Part shown: positions 11,331-23,365 of the stretch, piece after piece | Position numbering within the stretch: the stretch's first letter is position 1 | Layout: every line of letters starts with the position of its first letter | Assembly (NCBI RefSeq): GCF_003597395.2 | Contig: NC_133774.1 | Location: forward strand, 50,173,305 to 50,237,304 | Direction of reading: 5' to 3' | Length of the DNA: 64,000 nt | DNA from: Chelonoidis abingdonii | Lineage: Eukaryota; Chordata; Testudines; Testudinidae | Program-made: the position numbers and the translations under genes | The notes under the pieces: generated by a model | Database searches by the model: none | Told to the model about the DNA's origin: nothing | Seen by the model: only the letters and a program-made list of their open reading frames with translations

Positions 11331-14300
11331 TGCCTGAGTCTGCAGGCAACCTGAAAAACTAGTTCTGAGAGGAATGAACCACTCCATATATCTCAACAGG
11401 ATATTAACTCCAACCACCCCATCAGCAGTAGAAGACTAAATGGTACAAGAAAACTGTGGTGAGCCTGGCCCATCAACCTAACTGGATACACCACAACTTC
11501 TCTGGTAAGCACTAGCTTCCACTCCTGCTGCTCCTGAAGGGAGAGGGAGCCATGCTATTACTCCTGCAGTTTGATAAGAGGGCTCCATGCCACTACTCCT
11601 GCCTCTCTGGGAGGGGAGGCCCAAAAACCACTGCCACTCCAGGTGTGGGACAGGGCCACAGGGACCCCATGTTATGGTGTGCCTGGGGACCCAGATTGCT
11701 TTACTCAAGCCCTGTCTGTGACTCTACCATCTTCTTCCCTACTTCTGACCTTTCTGGTGGGAATGCTTCCCCTCTCAGTACTGGCAACAGCAGCAGAAAT
11801 ATTTGGTGGGAATTCTAAGCCCTCCCTCTCAGAGCAGAGGATTATGACAAGAGTCCCCAGGTCTCCTGCTTCCACCTCATGGCAGAAGGGCTAGTTATGG
11901 AAATGCACTCGGCTCTGTTCCTCCCAGGTTGTATAACTGTTTCTTATGCTGATGAGTTGCTGGGCTGTGCTTTAGTTACAGTGGATGTTCTTGCTTTTGT
12001 GTGTTAAAGCCAAATTGTTCAGGTCTCTTCTTGGCATTTAATATTAATGAATGACAGATTTCTCACACACTCAAAGTGGTGTTGTCCCCAGTAGAGCATA
12101 ATCTATGGGTGAAGGGCCCTATCTTGGCTTTTTAGTGGGATCGTGATTGATGCTTTGATGTTTTATGCCCCTGGCCATATGGTTACAGGGTTTTGAAGGT
12201 GAGGTGTTGTTTTTGTTGTTGTTGCAACAGAACAAATAGGGCACCCTACAAAGGGAAATTCCAATAAAGAAAATCCCAAGGGACTTGTTACATAATTTGT
12301 CCTTGATCACCTTACTATTTTCCTCTTTCAGAGTTTAGAACAATGATAAGCCGCTCATAACGTGATATTGATGGGATGGAATTGTCTGTCATTACTATGC
12401 TATGAAGGATTCTAGTTGCTGAGTGGAAGGAAGAGGTGGGAGGTGGATTTTTCTGTTTTCCTATATAGCAGCTGTTTATGTTCTTTCCATTATAAGAGAG
12501 AGGCAGAGAATGAGGGGAAGGGAGAAAGAGAGAGAGAGAGTCAGTGCCTTCTGCAGAGAGCTCTCTCAGTGATAAATTAAAATTGAACCATGCTAATTTT
12601 AAGGCTAGAAAAGGGAAGCAGAAAGACAAAGTGAGAGAAAGACTGGAAAAAAGAAAACCACAGGACACTTGTCAATACCAGCTCTTGGGTTAGGAAAATG
12701 TAAGCAGCACTGGAGTTGAATGAGATAGTCAAGACTTTTTCTGCCTCCCCTGGAAGTGGCCTCCATGGTTATTCTTCACCAAATACACATCAGCTATACA
12801 GTGCAAAAGATGCACAGAATTAATACTGAAATATTCACTTCTCTACCTGGAATCCACCTTACAATGTGATCCTTGCTCAGACAGTTTCTATACCAGAGTC
12901 CTCCATCACTTTCCTTTTAGTTAAAGAATCGTTAGCAGAGAGATTTTCAAAAGCACAGAGCAGAGTTGAGTGCCCAACTCAATGGGAGTTGGACACCCAT
13001 GTCTCCTTTGTGCCTTTGAAAATATCCCCCTAGATGAGTGCACCCTGCAGTCTGAAGAACCCTTTTCCAGATGTGAAGCTGGATTTATGACATTGGAGAT
13101 TCCCATCAATAACAATAACAAAGTAATTACCATGTTTTAGCTTCTTTCAAATAGGTAATTTTGCTTGAGTTCCAGTAATAATTGATATTTAAATACACAA
13201 AGAAAGACGATGAGAGTTAAAGAAGATTTCTGAAAAGTGATCAACAGGTGCCCATAAGTTTACAGGCATTTGTTTTGTTTTTGACATTTATTAAATATCA
13301 GAAATGTTGAGTGTTCCCGAAGTATTGGCCTAAACTTAAGGATCCTGAGTGACTTCATCTCCTCAAGAAAATGAAAAGCATCTGTTTCTTTAAATCTATA
13401 ACCAGATGTGGCACACGTTACATTGAAGATTTAAAGTCTGAACGTTCTCTGAGACCTGCTTGGTCTCCCTGTTCACTGACTGTCTACAGAGAATCCACGG
13501 AGTTTAATATGTTGCCCCCAAACAAAATTGTTATTCATCTCATTATGTTTGAGGCAATATGTCTGAATCACTGGGGTCATCTGCAATTCATCTAGAGCTG
13601 GGAATGTGTCACAGTTTGAAATTACTTATCATTTATGGTTAAATTACTAAATTGCATTTTGAATGCTTGTGCTCCATATTGTGAAAGCAGATTCATAGCA
13701 ATTTCTCACTAACTGCAAAGTAACAAGAAATTGAGAGCATTACTACGTAATAACAATAATATTTTCAAGTTGCAGAAAGGGGATGCAGCAGCTCTAGGGG
13801 AAAGGAACAACTTGTCTTTTGGGAGCCAGAATCTCTGCCTTTCTGTGAGGGATGCAAATTTGTTCCAGGTTGCCTCTGACATCATGAGGATATCAGTACC
13901 AATTCACTAATAATTATTTAAATTCCTACCAGCTCTGGCATTATAATTCTGCTTTTAGGAGAAACTCTAGGTAGCACATTGGGTAGAAGTATTTGGCACA
14001 TTTGTTTTACAAATAGATTTCTAATTTGTATGAAGGTGTAAAAACAAATAAGGACAGGATGGAGAGGGGAGATTATTTTCCCCCATGGTGAACTGAGACC
14101 CAGATCCAGCACAACAATTAAGGACCGGTTTTGGTTTAAGCATGTGAGTAATCCCATTGTCTTCAGAAAGTCTACAAATGCAGTTAAGGTGCTCGAGTGC
14201 TTTGCTAGATAGAGGCATTAGAAGAGCTTGTAAAAGTACTTGGTCATCCACCCTAGAAACAGAAGTGTCCTGTTTGGGCGAAATGCTGAATCATTAGAAA

Positions 14301-14893
14301 GTTCTATGTTTCTGCCAAATGAGGGATGCAGGCAGGAAGCCAAATGGGGGTCTGTGCAGTCCCTTATGCCTCCCAGAGCAGAGCTGTGGTTCTCTCCAGC
14401 AGAGCATGGAAAGGGAGGGTTGCAAGCAGGTCACAGGACTTACTCGGGCTCAAAATTTTGTAAACAAGGAGAAAGAAACATAGGGCTGTATCTGCTATGC
14501 TCCCACCCACATCCTGTAGCAAATACTTTAGAGCTGCTCCATGGCTGCTGCTGTAGGTTGGGACTGAGAATTCTGCCTAAAGTTAGGCTAGGTCTGTAAG
14601 CAGACATGAAATGAGCTGATGGTCTAATAGACCACATCACAAAAAGCACTAAATGGCTCCCTTGTTGGCAGTCTCAGAAGAGAAAAGAACTGAAATAGCC
14701 ATGGAGATTGAGCTATTTTATCACCCCGTGCTGTACCTGGTTTATGGTCAATACAGATCTTCAGCTTCCACTATGGCAACTTAGCACCAGTTGCAAGCAT
14801 GGCATGTGGATTTGTATCCCATACTCATTCCTTATTCCCATGGGCATTTTACCTGAATAAGAATTCAGTAAGAATTTCTAGACTGGGCCCTTA
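11331..14893. other. Unique DNA, GA-rich patch, no gene recognised
   Basis: A GA-rich patch at about 12495-12660 contains (GA)n at 12527-12540 and explains a 117-codon S/L-rich frame on the opposite strand. Frames of up to 119 codons elsewhere (for example 14240-14599) show no domain and no splice-compatible structure. Confidence 0.5.
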
Positions 14894-14975
14894 GGGCTTG
14901 ATTCAAAGCCCATTGAAGTCAGTGGGAGCCATTTTGTTGACTTTAAAAGGCTTTAGATCAGGGCTCTATTCTGTA
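14894..14975. repeat. Short palindromic relic
   Basis: Contains 'ttgattcaaagcccattgaagtcagtgggag' followed by 'ctttagatcagggctc'. It belongs to the small foldback class in which 'CATTGAAGTCAATGGGAG' forms the central palindrome. Confidence 0.5.
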
Positions 14976-16529
14976 AACTCTCTGGAGGAGGGATATATTC
15001 CTGGTCCCACTGTGACTATTCATGGAGTAAAGTATTTCTTCATGCAGCAGAATCTGGCCCTTTAATATCATGTAACATCTCTTCCAGTTGCTGAGACTCG
15101 GTAATAGGTTTTTTTCGTTGAGGCATGACATAGTTAATGTATTGGTATTCACCTTCATAGATACTTTCTCTACAGTACTTACCATTTGGGGGGTTGGAAT
15201 AATTCTTCATCTGTCAAAACACACTCATTGGGTTTCTTGAATTATAAAGCAAGATCATCTATACGTTCAAAGAAGGATCAAACTGTCATTCCTGTGCTTT
15301 CTTGCTCTGTCACCAGGCCATATTGTACAATCAATTTTTAAGCAGAAATCTCTATTTAAATCAATTAGGTGTTCTGCCTAAAAATCGATGGCACAACGTG
15401 TCCCAAAGGAAGGAAGCAGTTCCTGGGAGTAAAGAAAGGAGCAGCTTTTTGAATAACTGTGTCTTGTAAGCAGTAGTAAAGCAGACCCAGAAAACAGAAA
15501 ACATACTTCAAACTTCAAGGGGATCCCTGTATCTTAAAAGGAAGGAGAGAGAGATTTGAAAAGTGATTTTCAAGCAAAATATCTTTTTAAATTAAAAAAT
15601 ATGTAGACTTTACCAGACTTCAGTTCCTTTGTAGTTGTGCTAGCTAAAAATAGAGGCTTTTTTAGCTCAGTAATTTCCTCTGGTTTTCTTTGCCTTTTAC
15701 TATTAACCTGCAGGAACTGCATGTTAACCTAAACAACAGTTGGACAACAAGGAGTAGATTGACATGATTACAAAACACGCACAACACAATACCATGAAAG
15801 GTTATGAAGCGAGCAAGAGATGGCTTTGATTCCATTAATCTGAATGCATTAGTGCAACAGCTCTTTTGGTTATGCTAGCCACCTGAAGCTGCCATTGTGA
15901 ACAAGTGAGCTTCTGGTTTTTAATCACTTCAAGTAAATGAGCTATTCTCGTTACCAACAGGGAAACAGTTGCCAATCACAATAGAGAAGAAAGCAGACCT
16001 ACTGCAGGGCATGAAATTAAATTTTCCAGGTAGTAGCAAGTAATTGATACCACAGTGTGACCTTTGCCTAAAACAGCCAATTTAGAGCAACTGGAACAGC
16101 ACAATTCTTTGACCACCAGAAACTCTGCTTTTAAAAAGGAACGGTTCGAACAGCAATTTCTGTTTCTACTGCAGGTAACTTTGCACTCTTTGCACATCCC
16201 ACACAGTGAAGCTCTAGTCTAATGCAGTTGGCTCCAAAACATTTTCACACAGATATTTTTTAAATGGAATTAATTCATCCAAATGGAGCAATAAGGACAA
16301 ACTGAATGGCAATCACTTCTGTCACTAGTGTATTAGAGTGTCTAGAAGGTAATGACCTATTTTTCAACTGATATCTGAATGGCTGAAAGAGCAACTAAAA
16401 GACTTTTCCTACTAATCATCATTCTAATCTATGGGACCCAAAAATAGTCCAACCTGTGATGTGCTGGGCACCTCTTTAGGCTTCTGAATGCTCTGACATG
16501 GGTAGAAGTTGATGCTCAGCTCTGTATCG
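14976..16529. other. Unique DNA, nothing recognised
   Basis: AT-rich with no supported exon, RNA gene or transposon end. Confidence 0.5.
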
Positions 16530-16625
16530 GATCAGGCCTAAGGGCCTGTTCCAAAGCCTACAGAACCCAATAAAAGTCTTTCCATGGAATTTGGATCAGG
16601 CCCTAAGGCTCCAGCTCTGCACTGT
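16530..16625. repeat. Short palindromic relic
   Basis: The arms 'atcaggcctaagggcctgttccaaagcc' and 'ggatcaggccctaaggct' flank a centre with 'aaaagtctttccatgg'. Same small foldback class as 14894. Confidence 0.45.
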
Positions 16626-16989
16626 TGAAGTGAATGGGTGCTTTGCTATGACTTCTAAAACCCCGATTCCGCAATTGATTTAATCACAAGCCTGACTTTG
16701 GCATATGAGTAGTCCATGGAAACCATTACCATTCAAGCTGCTAAAAAATGAAGTCCCTGATCCCAATCTATTTTTAGCTTTCTTATGTGGATATTCCTGC
16801 ATCATTTTCAATTCAGTGGGACTACCTACCTTGGGTGCTTACAATTAGGCACATGATTAAGCACCTTGCTGAACTGGGCCCTAGGTGAGCAGAAGCAGTT
16901 CAGTGGCACTATGCCTTCCTTGCCAACCACACACAATCTCCTGCATGCTGTATTCCAAAACTGACAGTTTCACTGTAGGTCATAGTAGT

Positions 16990-17265
16990 CAGGGGCGGCT
17001 CCAGGCCCCAGCATACCAAGCATGTGCTTGAGGCGGCAAGCCGAGGGGGGGCACTCTGCTGGCGCCGTGAGGCCCACAGGCAGGCTGCCCTCGGCGGCTT
17101 GCCTGCAGAGGGTCCGGTGGTCCCGCGGGTTCGGTGGACCTCCCGCAGGCATGCCTGTGGTAGGTCTGCCGAAGCCGCAAGACTAGCGGACCATCCGCAG
17201 ACAAGCCACAAAAGGCAGCCTGCTCTGCCATGCTTGGGGCGGCAAAATTACTAGAGCCGCACCTG
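16990..17265. mobile_element. 276-bp GC-rich hAT-like element (copy 1)
   Basis: The ends 'caggggcggctccagg' and 'ctagagccgcacctg' are inverted repeats. The flanking 8-mers ATAGTAGT (16982-16989) and ATGGTAGT (17266-17273) match at 7 of 8 positions, a hAT-type target duplication. The interior has 'ttgaggcggcaagccg' and 'atgcttggggcggcaaaa' blocks shared with the element at 35370-35621, so both are copies of one family. Short GC-driven open frames inside are not genes. Confidence 0.85.
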
Positions 17266-17273
17266 ATGGTAGT

Positions 17274-18239
17274 GCATCTATCAGTCCACATCAGTTGAAA
17301 GATATGCACTGAATACAAATCTAATATAACCAAGGAATGTGCAAATGTGATCAACAGAGTGGAAATTAGATGCATATCATTTAGAAATGCCCCTCCACCC
17401 ACCACTCCTCTCCTAATTTCTTCTTAGAAACACATCAATAATAATATGTGAAGGTCTAGCCATTTGGTCAGAAATGTCTCCTGAGTTAGGTTTATTAGGA
17501 TCCACAAATCCACAGCTCAGAAACATGGGGTGGATGGAGGGGGGGAAAAAAACACAATTAGATTTAGAACTTTGAGCCGTAAAATATTACGATGCTAGAA
17601 ACCGGAAAGTTAAAGCTCCTCTATCCAATTTAGATTGTAATCATATTTTAATTCCACTTTCAATTAAAATGTTCATATTAGAAAAATTGGTCCAGTAGTA
17701 AAGGAAATGGGGCAAAATACTGGGGTAGGGGGGAGACCTACTCATATGGAATAGCATAAAATCTTTGATTCAAAGATTGAAAGCATGAACAGAAAACTGA
17801 TTACATTATTAATTACTATTGTATACCATGGAAGAGTGACAGATGGTAGGATGTCCATTTCCCTTTTGCGCAGACAATTACAAAAATAATTGAATGATTC
17901 TCTTTCTCCCTCCTGCAATCCAACTTTTTGTGTGTAGCAAAGCGGCCCGATTATTGGAGTAGCTCATTGGGGACGTAGGCGGCCTCCAAATGAGGAAGAT
18001 GATCCTAAGCTTCCTTGGCCTTTCTGTGGCCCACACTCTCAACCTGCTGTGCAAAAAGCTCCCACTGAGGTTCATTTTACACCAAGTAGCGGGTGCACAT
18101 GTCCTGCAGCGCAGCCCCCACAGTCAGCCTCTTGTGCAGCAGAACTGCACTGGTTTGGGTGCCTGGGGCATCTTTGTGCTGCTGAGGGAGGGCCTGGATT
18201 TTGGCCTGTGTGTGTGATAATATGTAGAAGTATGCACCA
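17274..18239. other. Unique DNA, nothing recognised
   Basis: AT-rich with G runs near 17540. Frames of 65-92 codons around 17878-18327 have no recognisable domain. Confidence 0.5.
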
Positions 18240-18355
18240 TGGGCCTGATTCTCCACTGCCTCACACTGTGTGTCAACATTTACATCTGTGCTGCCTGCTT
18301 ACGTTCTATACCCACTGTCCAGCATAACTGACTCCACAGAGAATCAGACCCTGTG
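18240..18355. repeat. Short palindromic relic
   Basis: Begins 'gggcctgattctccactgcc' and ends 'gagaatcagaccctg', imperfect reverse-complement arms of the small foldback class. Confidence 0.5.
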
Positions 18356-18730
18356 TACATAGAATCATTTTGCTACATAGACTTCCCTAGGCTCCTGAGT
18401 AATACAGTTAGGGCTACCCTGGGTCATGCTGAGTCATACCTTACTCCACAGTTCGTCCTGTATAAGTCACGTGAGGGTGATAGAATCTCTTCCTTTAATG
18501 TGTAACTTCTTTTTAATCTCTTTATGATTTCGGTTCTGTTTTGGGCATTTCGGTTTAAATATCTTCAATGACAGCGCAAGTTCCTTTGCCATGATGCCTG
18601 CAAAGAGCTTTACAATGGTTAGTTTGCTGGTGTACTGAGCCCACTGCCTACCATGCTGACCAGTGTTGTCTTATTGTTCCTTGTATCCCTCTGTCTCTCT
18701 GTATCCATCTGTTGTCTCTTGTTTATACTT

Positions 18731-18876
18731 AGGTTGTAAGCCCCTTGGGGCAGGGACTGTCTTTGTGTTCTGTGCTTGCACACCACCTAGCTGTACGCCC
18801 AGGCGTCCTGGTCCATGACTAGGGCTCCTACATACTACAGTAATATAAATAATAATAATTAATAATAATAATTAAT
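18731..18876 (+). repeat. L2-like 3' tail with (AAT)n end
   Basis: The order 'ggttgtaagccccttggggc', 'agggactgtctttgtgttctg', 'gcttgcacaccacctagc', 'cctggtccatgactagggctcc' and a terminal 'aataataattaataataa' is the well-known amniote L2-type tail. Related relics lie at 6838 and 52670. Confidence 0.7.
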
Positions 18877-19058
18877 GCAAGTGTTGGCCAAGTGTAAACC
18901 ATGAAACCTGGAGAGTCTGTCAGAAAAGAATATGATAAATTTGTCCAAGACAGGGTTTCACTGTTATGTTTGGGATTTTATTCCCTGTGCCAGGTCTCCT
19001 GTATTCTGTTTTAGACCTGTTGATATTGAACAATGATGTAGTTTAAGAAGTGAAAAGC

Positions 19059-19408
19059 CAGGGCTGCCTGGGGGGAGGGGGATGCGTGCAAGTGGGGCAA
19101 TTTTCCCTGGGCCCTGCAGGGGCCCCCACGAGAGTTTTTCAGGGCCCCTAGAGCAGGGTCTTTCACTCGCTCCGGGGGCCCCGGAAAACTCTCGCGGGGC
19201 CCGGGCCCCCGGAGCTGTTTCTGCTCCAAGTGTTCAGCGGCAATTTGGCGGCGGGGGGTCCTTCTGCTCCGGGATCTGCCGCCGAAGTGCCCCAAAGACC
19301 CACAGCGGGGGTCCTTCCACCCTGGGACTCACTGCCAAAGTGCCGGGTCTTTGGCAGCAATTCGACGGCGGGGACCTCCAGGCCCCCTGAATCCTCTGGG
19401 CAGCCCTG
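19059..19408. mobile_element. 350-bp GC-rich hAT-like element
   Basis: The ends 'cagggctgcctgggg' and 'cctctgggcagccctg' are inverted repeats. The flanking 8-mers TGAAAAGC (19051-19058) and TGAAAAGG (19409-19416) match at 7 of 8. The interior carries nested inverted blocks such as 'ggggcccccacgagag' against 'ctctcgcggggcccgg'. CpG-rich and nonautonomous; internal open frames are compositional. Confidence 0.85.
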
Positions 19409-19541
19409 TGAAAAGGAACTGCTCTACTTGGACGTATTTAGTGTGGGGAAACTTGCCTGATGGAAGCTAGTGCTGTCCTCTGGCCTGAGGTAACTAAAAA
19501 GTGGTGAGTAGCACCCCCATTTATGAATGGAAAAAATACGA

Positions 19542-19617
19542 CAAGAGAAGTTAAGGCTTAATTTTGGGGACATGGTCTCTCATTGTGGGTGCTTTTGTTT
19601 TTGGATGCCCAATGGGA
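19542..19617 (+). repeat. 76-bp block, inverted twin of 21982-22057
   Basis: These 76 bases are, by direct comparison, the exact reverse complement of 21982-22057. Outside the block the similarity of the two loci drops to a weak match ('gtagcacccccatttatgaatgg' against 'gtagcatccccttttatgagtag'). Both belong to an old MIR-like repeat. Confidence 0.85.
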
Positions 19618-19677
19618 TGAGATACTATCACATTCAGCCTTGAATCAAAGATAGGAGATGGTCAAATGAGGCTAAAG

Positions 19678-20045
19678 AAGTGGTTCTCAAACTGTGGGTC
19701 GGGACCCCAAAGTGAGTTGCAACCCCATTTTAATGGGGTTGTCATGGCTGGTGTTAGACTTGCTGGGGCCTGGGGTTGAAGCTGAAGACTGAGTCCTTCC
19801 ACTCAGGGCCGAAGCCCTTGGGCTTCCGCCCTGGGTGGTGGGACTCTGTCTTCAGGCTTCAGCTTCAGCCTTGGGCCTCAGGTTACAGTTCCCCTTCCCC
19901 AGGGATAAAGTCTTCGGGGTTCGGTTTTGGCCCCTGGGGCAGCGGGACTCGGGTGGGCTCAGATTTTGGTCCCCCCTCCTGGGGTCTGGTAGTAATTTTT
20001 GTTGTCAGAAGCGGGTCATGGCACAATGGAGTTTGAGAACCCCTG
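19678..20045. mobile_element. 368-bp hAT element with 8-bp target duplication
   Basis: The ends 'aagtggttctcaaac' and 'gtttgagaacccctg' are inverted repeats of the widespread hAT type. The flanking 8-mers GGCTAAAG (19670-19677) and GGCTAAAA (20046-20053) match at 7 of 8. The body ('ggtcgggaccccaaagtgag', many GGCTTC/GAAGCC blocks) matches a family I know from turtles. The open frames of 83-86 codons inside are not transposase. Confidence 0.88.
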
Positions 20046-20479
20046 GGCTAAAATCAATGGGTCAGATCCTGGATCCAGCCTTCTAGTTCCTAACGCAATC
20101 TGAGGAGTGGGAGGGGTGTGGAAAGATAAATGTATGTAATCTTTTTATTTTACCTGATCCTGGTGGCACCATGCACTGAGCCAATCCCCAGCTTAATGTA
20201 AAGCAGTTTTAAGGTGCTGTTGACACCTCAGCTACATCCCCTGTGAATGGCCATGGTATGGCTTAGGAGCCTAAAGCTGTATGCTAATGGAAGTCTCTCT
20301 ACACTGGGGGATACCCTTTAAAGTGGGTTTAAGGCTGTTTTGCACCACAAGAATAGCAAATAGCAGCATTAGTGGGGCTGAGGATCTGCCCCAGAAGCAG
20401 CAATTCAGCACACAAAGGCCAAAGCTGGGTGAAGTACAGTTCTCAGACTCATCTTAGGTGCCCATAGAGCTACAATGGA

Positions 20480-20650
20480 AATGTGTCCCAGTGGTTAGGC
20501 AGCAAGACTGGGACCTAGGTAATCTCGGTTCAGTTCCCCATGGTGCTCTAGGTTTCCTGTATGACCTTGGGCAAGTCACATAGGCCCAGATCCTCAAAGG
20601 TATTTAGATGCCTAAATATCTTTGAGGCTGTGTCAGAGATACTATGGTAA
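20480..20650 (+). repeat. MIR-like SINE followed by a small foldback
   Basis: The tRNA-like head 'cagtggttaggcagcaagac' with a 'cggttcagttccc' B-box-like segment is followed by 'cctgtatgaccttgggcaag', the conserved MIR core. From about 20585 a palindrome 'cctcaaaggtatttagatgcc' / 'taaatatctttgagg' follows. Confidence 0.65.
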
Positions 20651-20794
20651 ATATAAATTTGTCTGTGATAGATGCAGAGCTGTGTTTTGAGGAAGTATTG
20701 CTAATTCTACTTTGTCTTGACCGTGGCATTCAAAGTCTGCTCTAGCAATGCCCAATGTCATGATTATTTTAACTATCACAGTTTTTCACAATAG

Positions 20795-20965
20795 GTTAAA
20801 AGATTTTAAGGCTAGAAGGGGTCATTAAGGTCATCTAGTCTGACCTCCTGCTTAACACGGACCACAGAATTTCACCATGTTATTCCTGCATCAAAACTAT
20901 AACTCCTGGTTGAGCTACAGCATCTCTTTCAGAAAGACGGCCAATCTTGATTGAAAGACTTCACA
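20795..20965 (-). repeat. CR1 LINE 3' fragment, antisense
   Basis: The start 'aaggctagaaggggtcattaagg' and 'tcatctagtctgacctcctg' are the reverse complement of the usual CR1 3' end. The following 'atttcaccatgttattcctgcatc' and 'gaaagacggccaatcttgat' segments match the turtle CR1 3' region. Truncated and diverged. Confidence 0.75.
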
Positions 20966-21639
20966 TGAAAAAGAGTCCAAGTGACAGAATCAAATATTTA
21001 GAACCTTGAAAAATATCTAATAACAACTGTGTGTGGTATAACTGAATAGAGTCACTTCTAATTGGGAATCAGCTCACAGTGTTGTTCTACCACAGATTGC
21101 TTTCAAACTTGAAATGACGAGATTATCCACAGATTTACTAGGGATCCTTCTGGCCAGTCTGAACCATAGCTCAGCTAGGTCTTTTATAATTAACCTTTGT
21201 CCTGCTGACTGCATAATTAAGCAGACATCTGCTTTAACTTCTCTTTTAAGTTAACTGTGGTCTTCTGCTTATTCATAAAGGGTCCGACAGAGTAAAAAAA
21301 CCAACCCATGCTGATAATGGAAAATCAGAGAGCTGAGTGAATACACAATGAAGTCAACATTTTCCCCTCCTTTACCCAGCCTAAAAGGTCAAAGGAATTA
21401 TCTGTGAAATGATCTGACTATTGAACATGCCGCTGAAATCTTTCTGTGGATAGAATTCAGTCATTTGTAAAGAAGAGTATGAAAGTTCCTCTGGAAACCA
21501 CATCTGATTAAATAAGAAGGTAAAATGTAAGCACAGGGTGTTTTTAAATTGAACACAAGTTTTTAGTAAAGTATGGTCCTGGGAGCCAAGGTTTCCCTAT
21601 GTGCTTTGTCTTGACATAATGCTTTACTGTTTGTTGCAG
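20966..21639. other. Unique DNA upstream of the candidate exon
   Basis: AT-rich, no repeat recognised. The last 40 bases form a pyrimidine-leaning tract that ends in the TTGTTGCAG acceptor of the candidate exon. Confidence 0.5.
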
Positions 21640-21689
21640 AATGGTTCGGGTTGATGTTCAAGATTATAAACAGATAGAAATACCCACAG
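21640..21689 (+). CDS. Candidate 50-nt internal or first-coding exon, gene unknown
   Basis: An acceptor-like tract (tgctttactgtttgttgcag) ends at 21639 and the donor CAG|gtaagtg at 21689/21690 is almost the ideal consensus. Only one frame is open across all 50 nt: the second, which begins with ATG at 21641 and reads MVRVDVQDYKQIEIPTG with the last codon split after its first base. The other two frames stop inside. The sequence is not part of any repeat I recognise. I do not recognise the protein and do not assign a gene; an in-frame ATG right after the acceptor would suit a first coding exon. A chance match of splice motifs cannot be excluded, and no neighbouring exon of the same quality was seen. 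Confidence 0.45.
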
Positions 21690-21819
21690 GTAAGTGAGGT
21701 AATTGCAATCCAATAAAGTGCTCAAAGGCAGCATTGTTTAGTAGCTAGAGCAGGGGAGTGGGACACGGCAGAGAGGTTCTGCTCACCAGCTTTACCAGGA
21801 ATTGTAAGATCTTGGCCAG

Positions 21820-22150
21820 GTTACCGTACTTAGGCCCACATTTTAATAAAGGACCTCTAAGTTTGGGTGCTTCTGTTTTTTCATGCCCCATTTCAGCACT
21901 TGAATTTCACAGGCACTAGACTTCAAAGTCCAGGGGAGTTACAAGTGATCAGTACCTCTTAAAAATCAGACATGAGGTGTCTCCCATTGGGCATCCAAAA
22001 ACAAAAGCACCCACAATGAGAGACCATGTCCCCAAAATTAAGCCTTAACTTCTCTTGCCTCATTTTTGCTACTCATAAAAGGGGATGCTACTCCTTTCCC
22101 ACCTTTGAAAGCCTCTGATGGAAGGTACTATATAAATGCATAGTATTGTT
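21820..22150. repeat. MIR/SINE-like relic region holding the 76-bp inverted twin
   Basis: Segments 'gatcttggccaggttaccg' and 'gcctctgatggaaggtactatataaatgca' are typical of MIR-derived bodies and tails. The segment 21982-22057 is the exact reverse complement of 19542-19617. Confidence 0.55.
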
Positions 22151-22159
22151 GTTTTCTAA

Positions 22160-23362
22160 ACAGAGCACACAGTAGATTTCAAAGGAGCTGGAATTAGCAG
22201 AGTATAATGGATCATCTGCACTGTGGAAAGCTGCTCAGAAGAAAATACATCTGAATGAGGGAGAATATTCCAAGGCATTCAGAAATGCTTCTCATGGAGA
22301 ACAGGGGAACTGAGAGTTTGCCCGGCTGAGAATTACATGAAGGCATGGCAAGCTGGACCTGACAAAAGCTGCACAGGGCCGAGGAGCTGGGATTGTGGAA
22401 AGGTTCATGGGGGATGGGAGCTGAGCCTCCAGAAAGCTGCAAAAGGTGCCAATGAGCTCAGATAGTAGAGAACGGGGCTAGGGACAGCAAGATGGCTCTC
22501 AGAGAGAGGTGCCATGGATGGTAGGCTTGGGCTAGTGGTTTGCTGCAGCCACTTTCAGTTTTATTCTCTTCTAGCAAACATTTGTCCTTTTTGCTGCGAG
22601 CCATGAGGTTTTGGTAATAATCCCTAACATGGGTAGGAATGAGTCAACTGCCTCATGTATTTTTTCATCATTTACTGGATATCTGTCCGGTGGAAGGAAA
22701 TTCAGATAACATTTATTGTCCTTCTAGTCAGTGCCTCTCTCAGTTCAATTAAGTGCTATGTGCCCTCAATCAACCTTTAATAATTTTGACCTTTTCCAAA
22801 GCACATTGTCTCTGAGATTGGCAGCTAGTCCAGGGCAAGAGCTCTACCAATGGAGCCAGACGGACACCTAACCAACAGGCACAATAAAGAACTCAATAGC
22901 CAATCAATGTGACAGTCATCAAACCCAAAACATTAAAGGCATCTTGCAGGGAAGATAATTAATTTTTCAACATCATCTTGGAACTATTATTTCAGTGGCA
23001 TCAAGGAACTAAATTGTTATTGAGACATAAGTCTTTTGGTTAAACTAATTGTTTTGGTAGCGTTCAAGTTTGCTCTTCTTCCTAAATCAAAAGAGAGCCT
23101 AAAAGAGATGGAGTTTTTATAAAAGAAATAATGTACACTCTGACATAGCCAGCAATTTATATACTCAAAAAGCATACGGAAGCTTGTCAGTAGTGCCGGG
23201 GGCCCTCCATGATAATCTCTTAGCAGTAGCATCAAAGATCATCATGGTTTAATTTATGGCTGCATACATATTCCTGAAAGTTAAATTTAGAACAATTTGC
23301 TCAAGACAAGAAGGATAGTGTTATCACACATGCTAGAAATGGGTATACTCATCTGACTACAT
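22160..23362. other. Unique DNA, nothing recognised
   Basis: No supported coding frame. Some purine-rich stretches around 22220-22520 carry a 76-codon frame on the minus strand without a domain. Confidence 0.5.
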
Positions 23363-23365
23363 TAT

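Noticed and set aside
12315..12668. 117-codon minus-strand frame with a hydrophobic start
   Set aside because: It is Ser/Leu-rich because the plus strand is GA-rich here. No domain, and the apparent signal-peptide-like start follows from composition.
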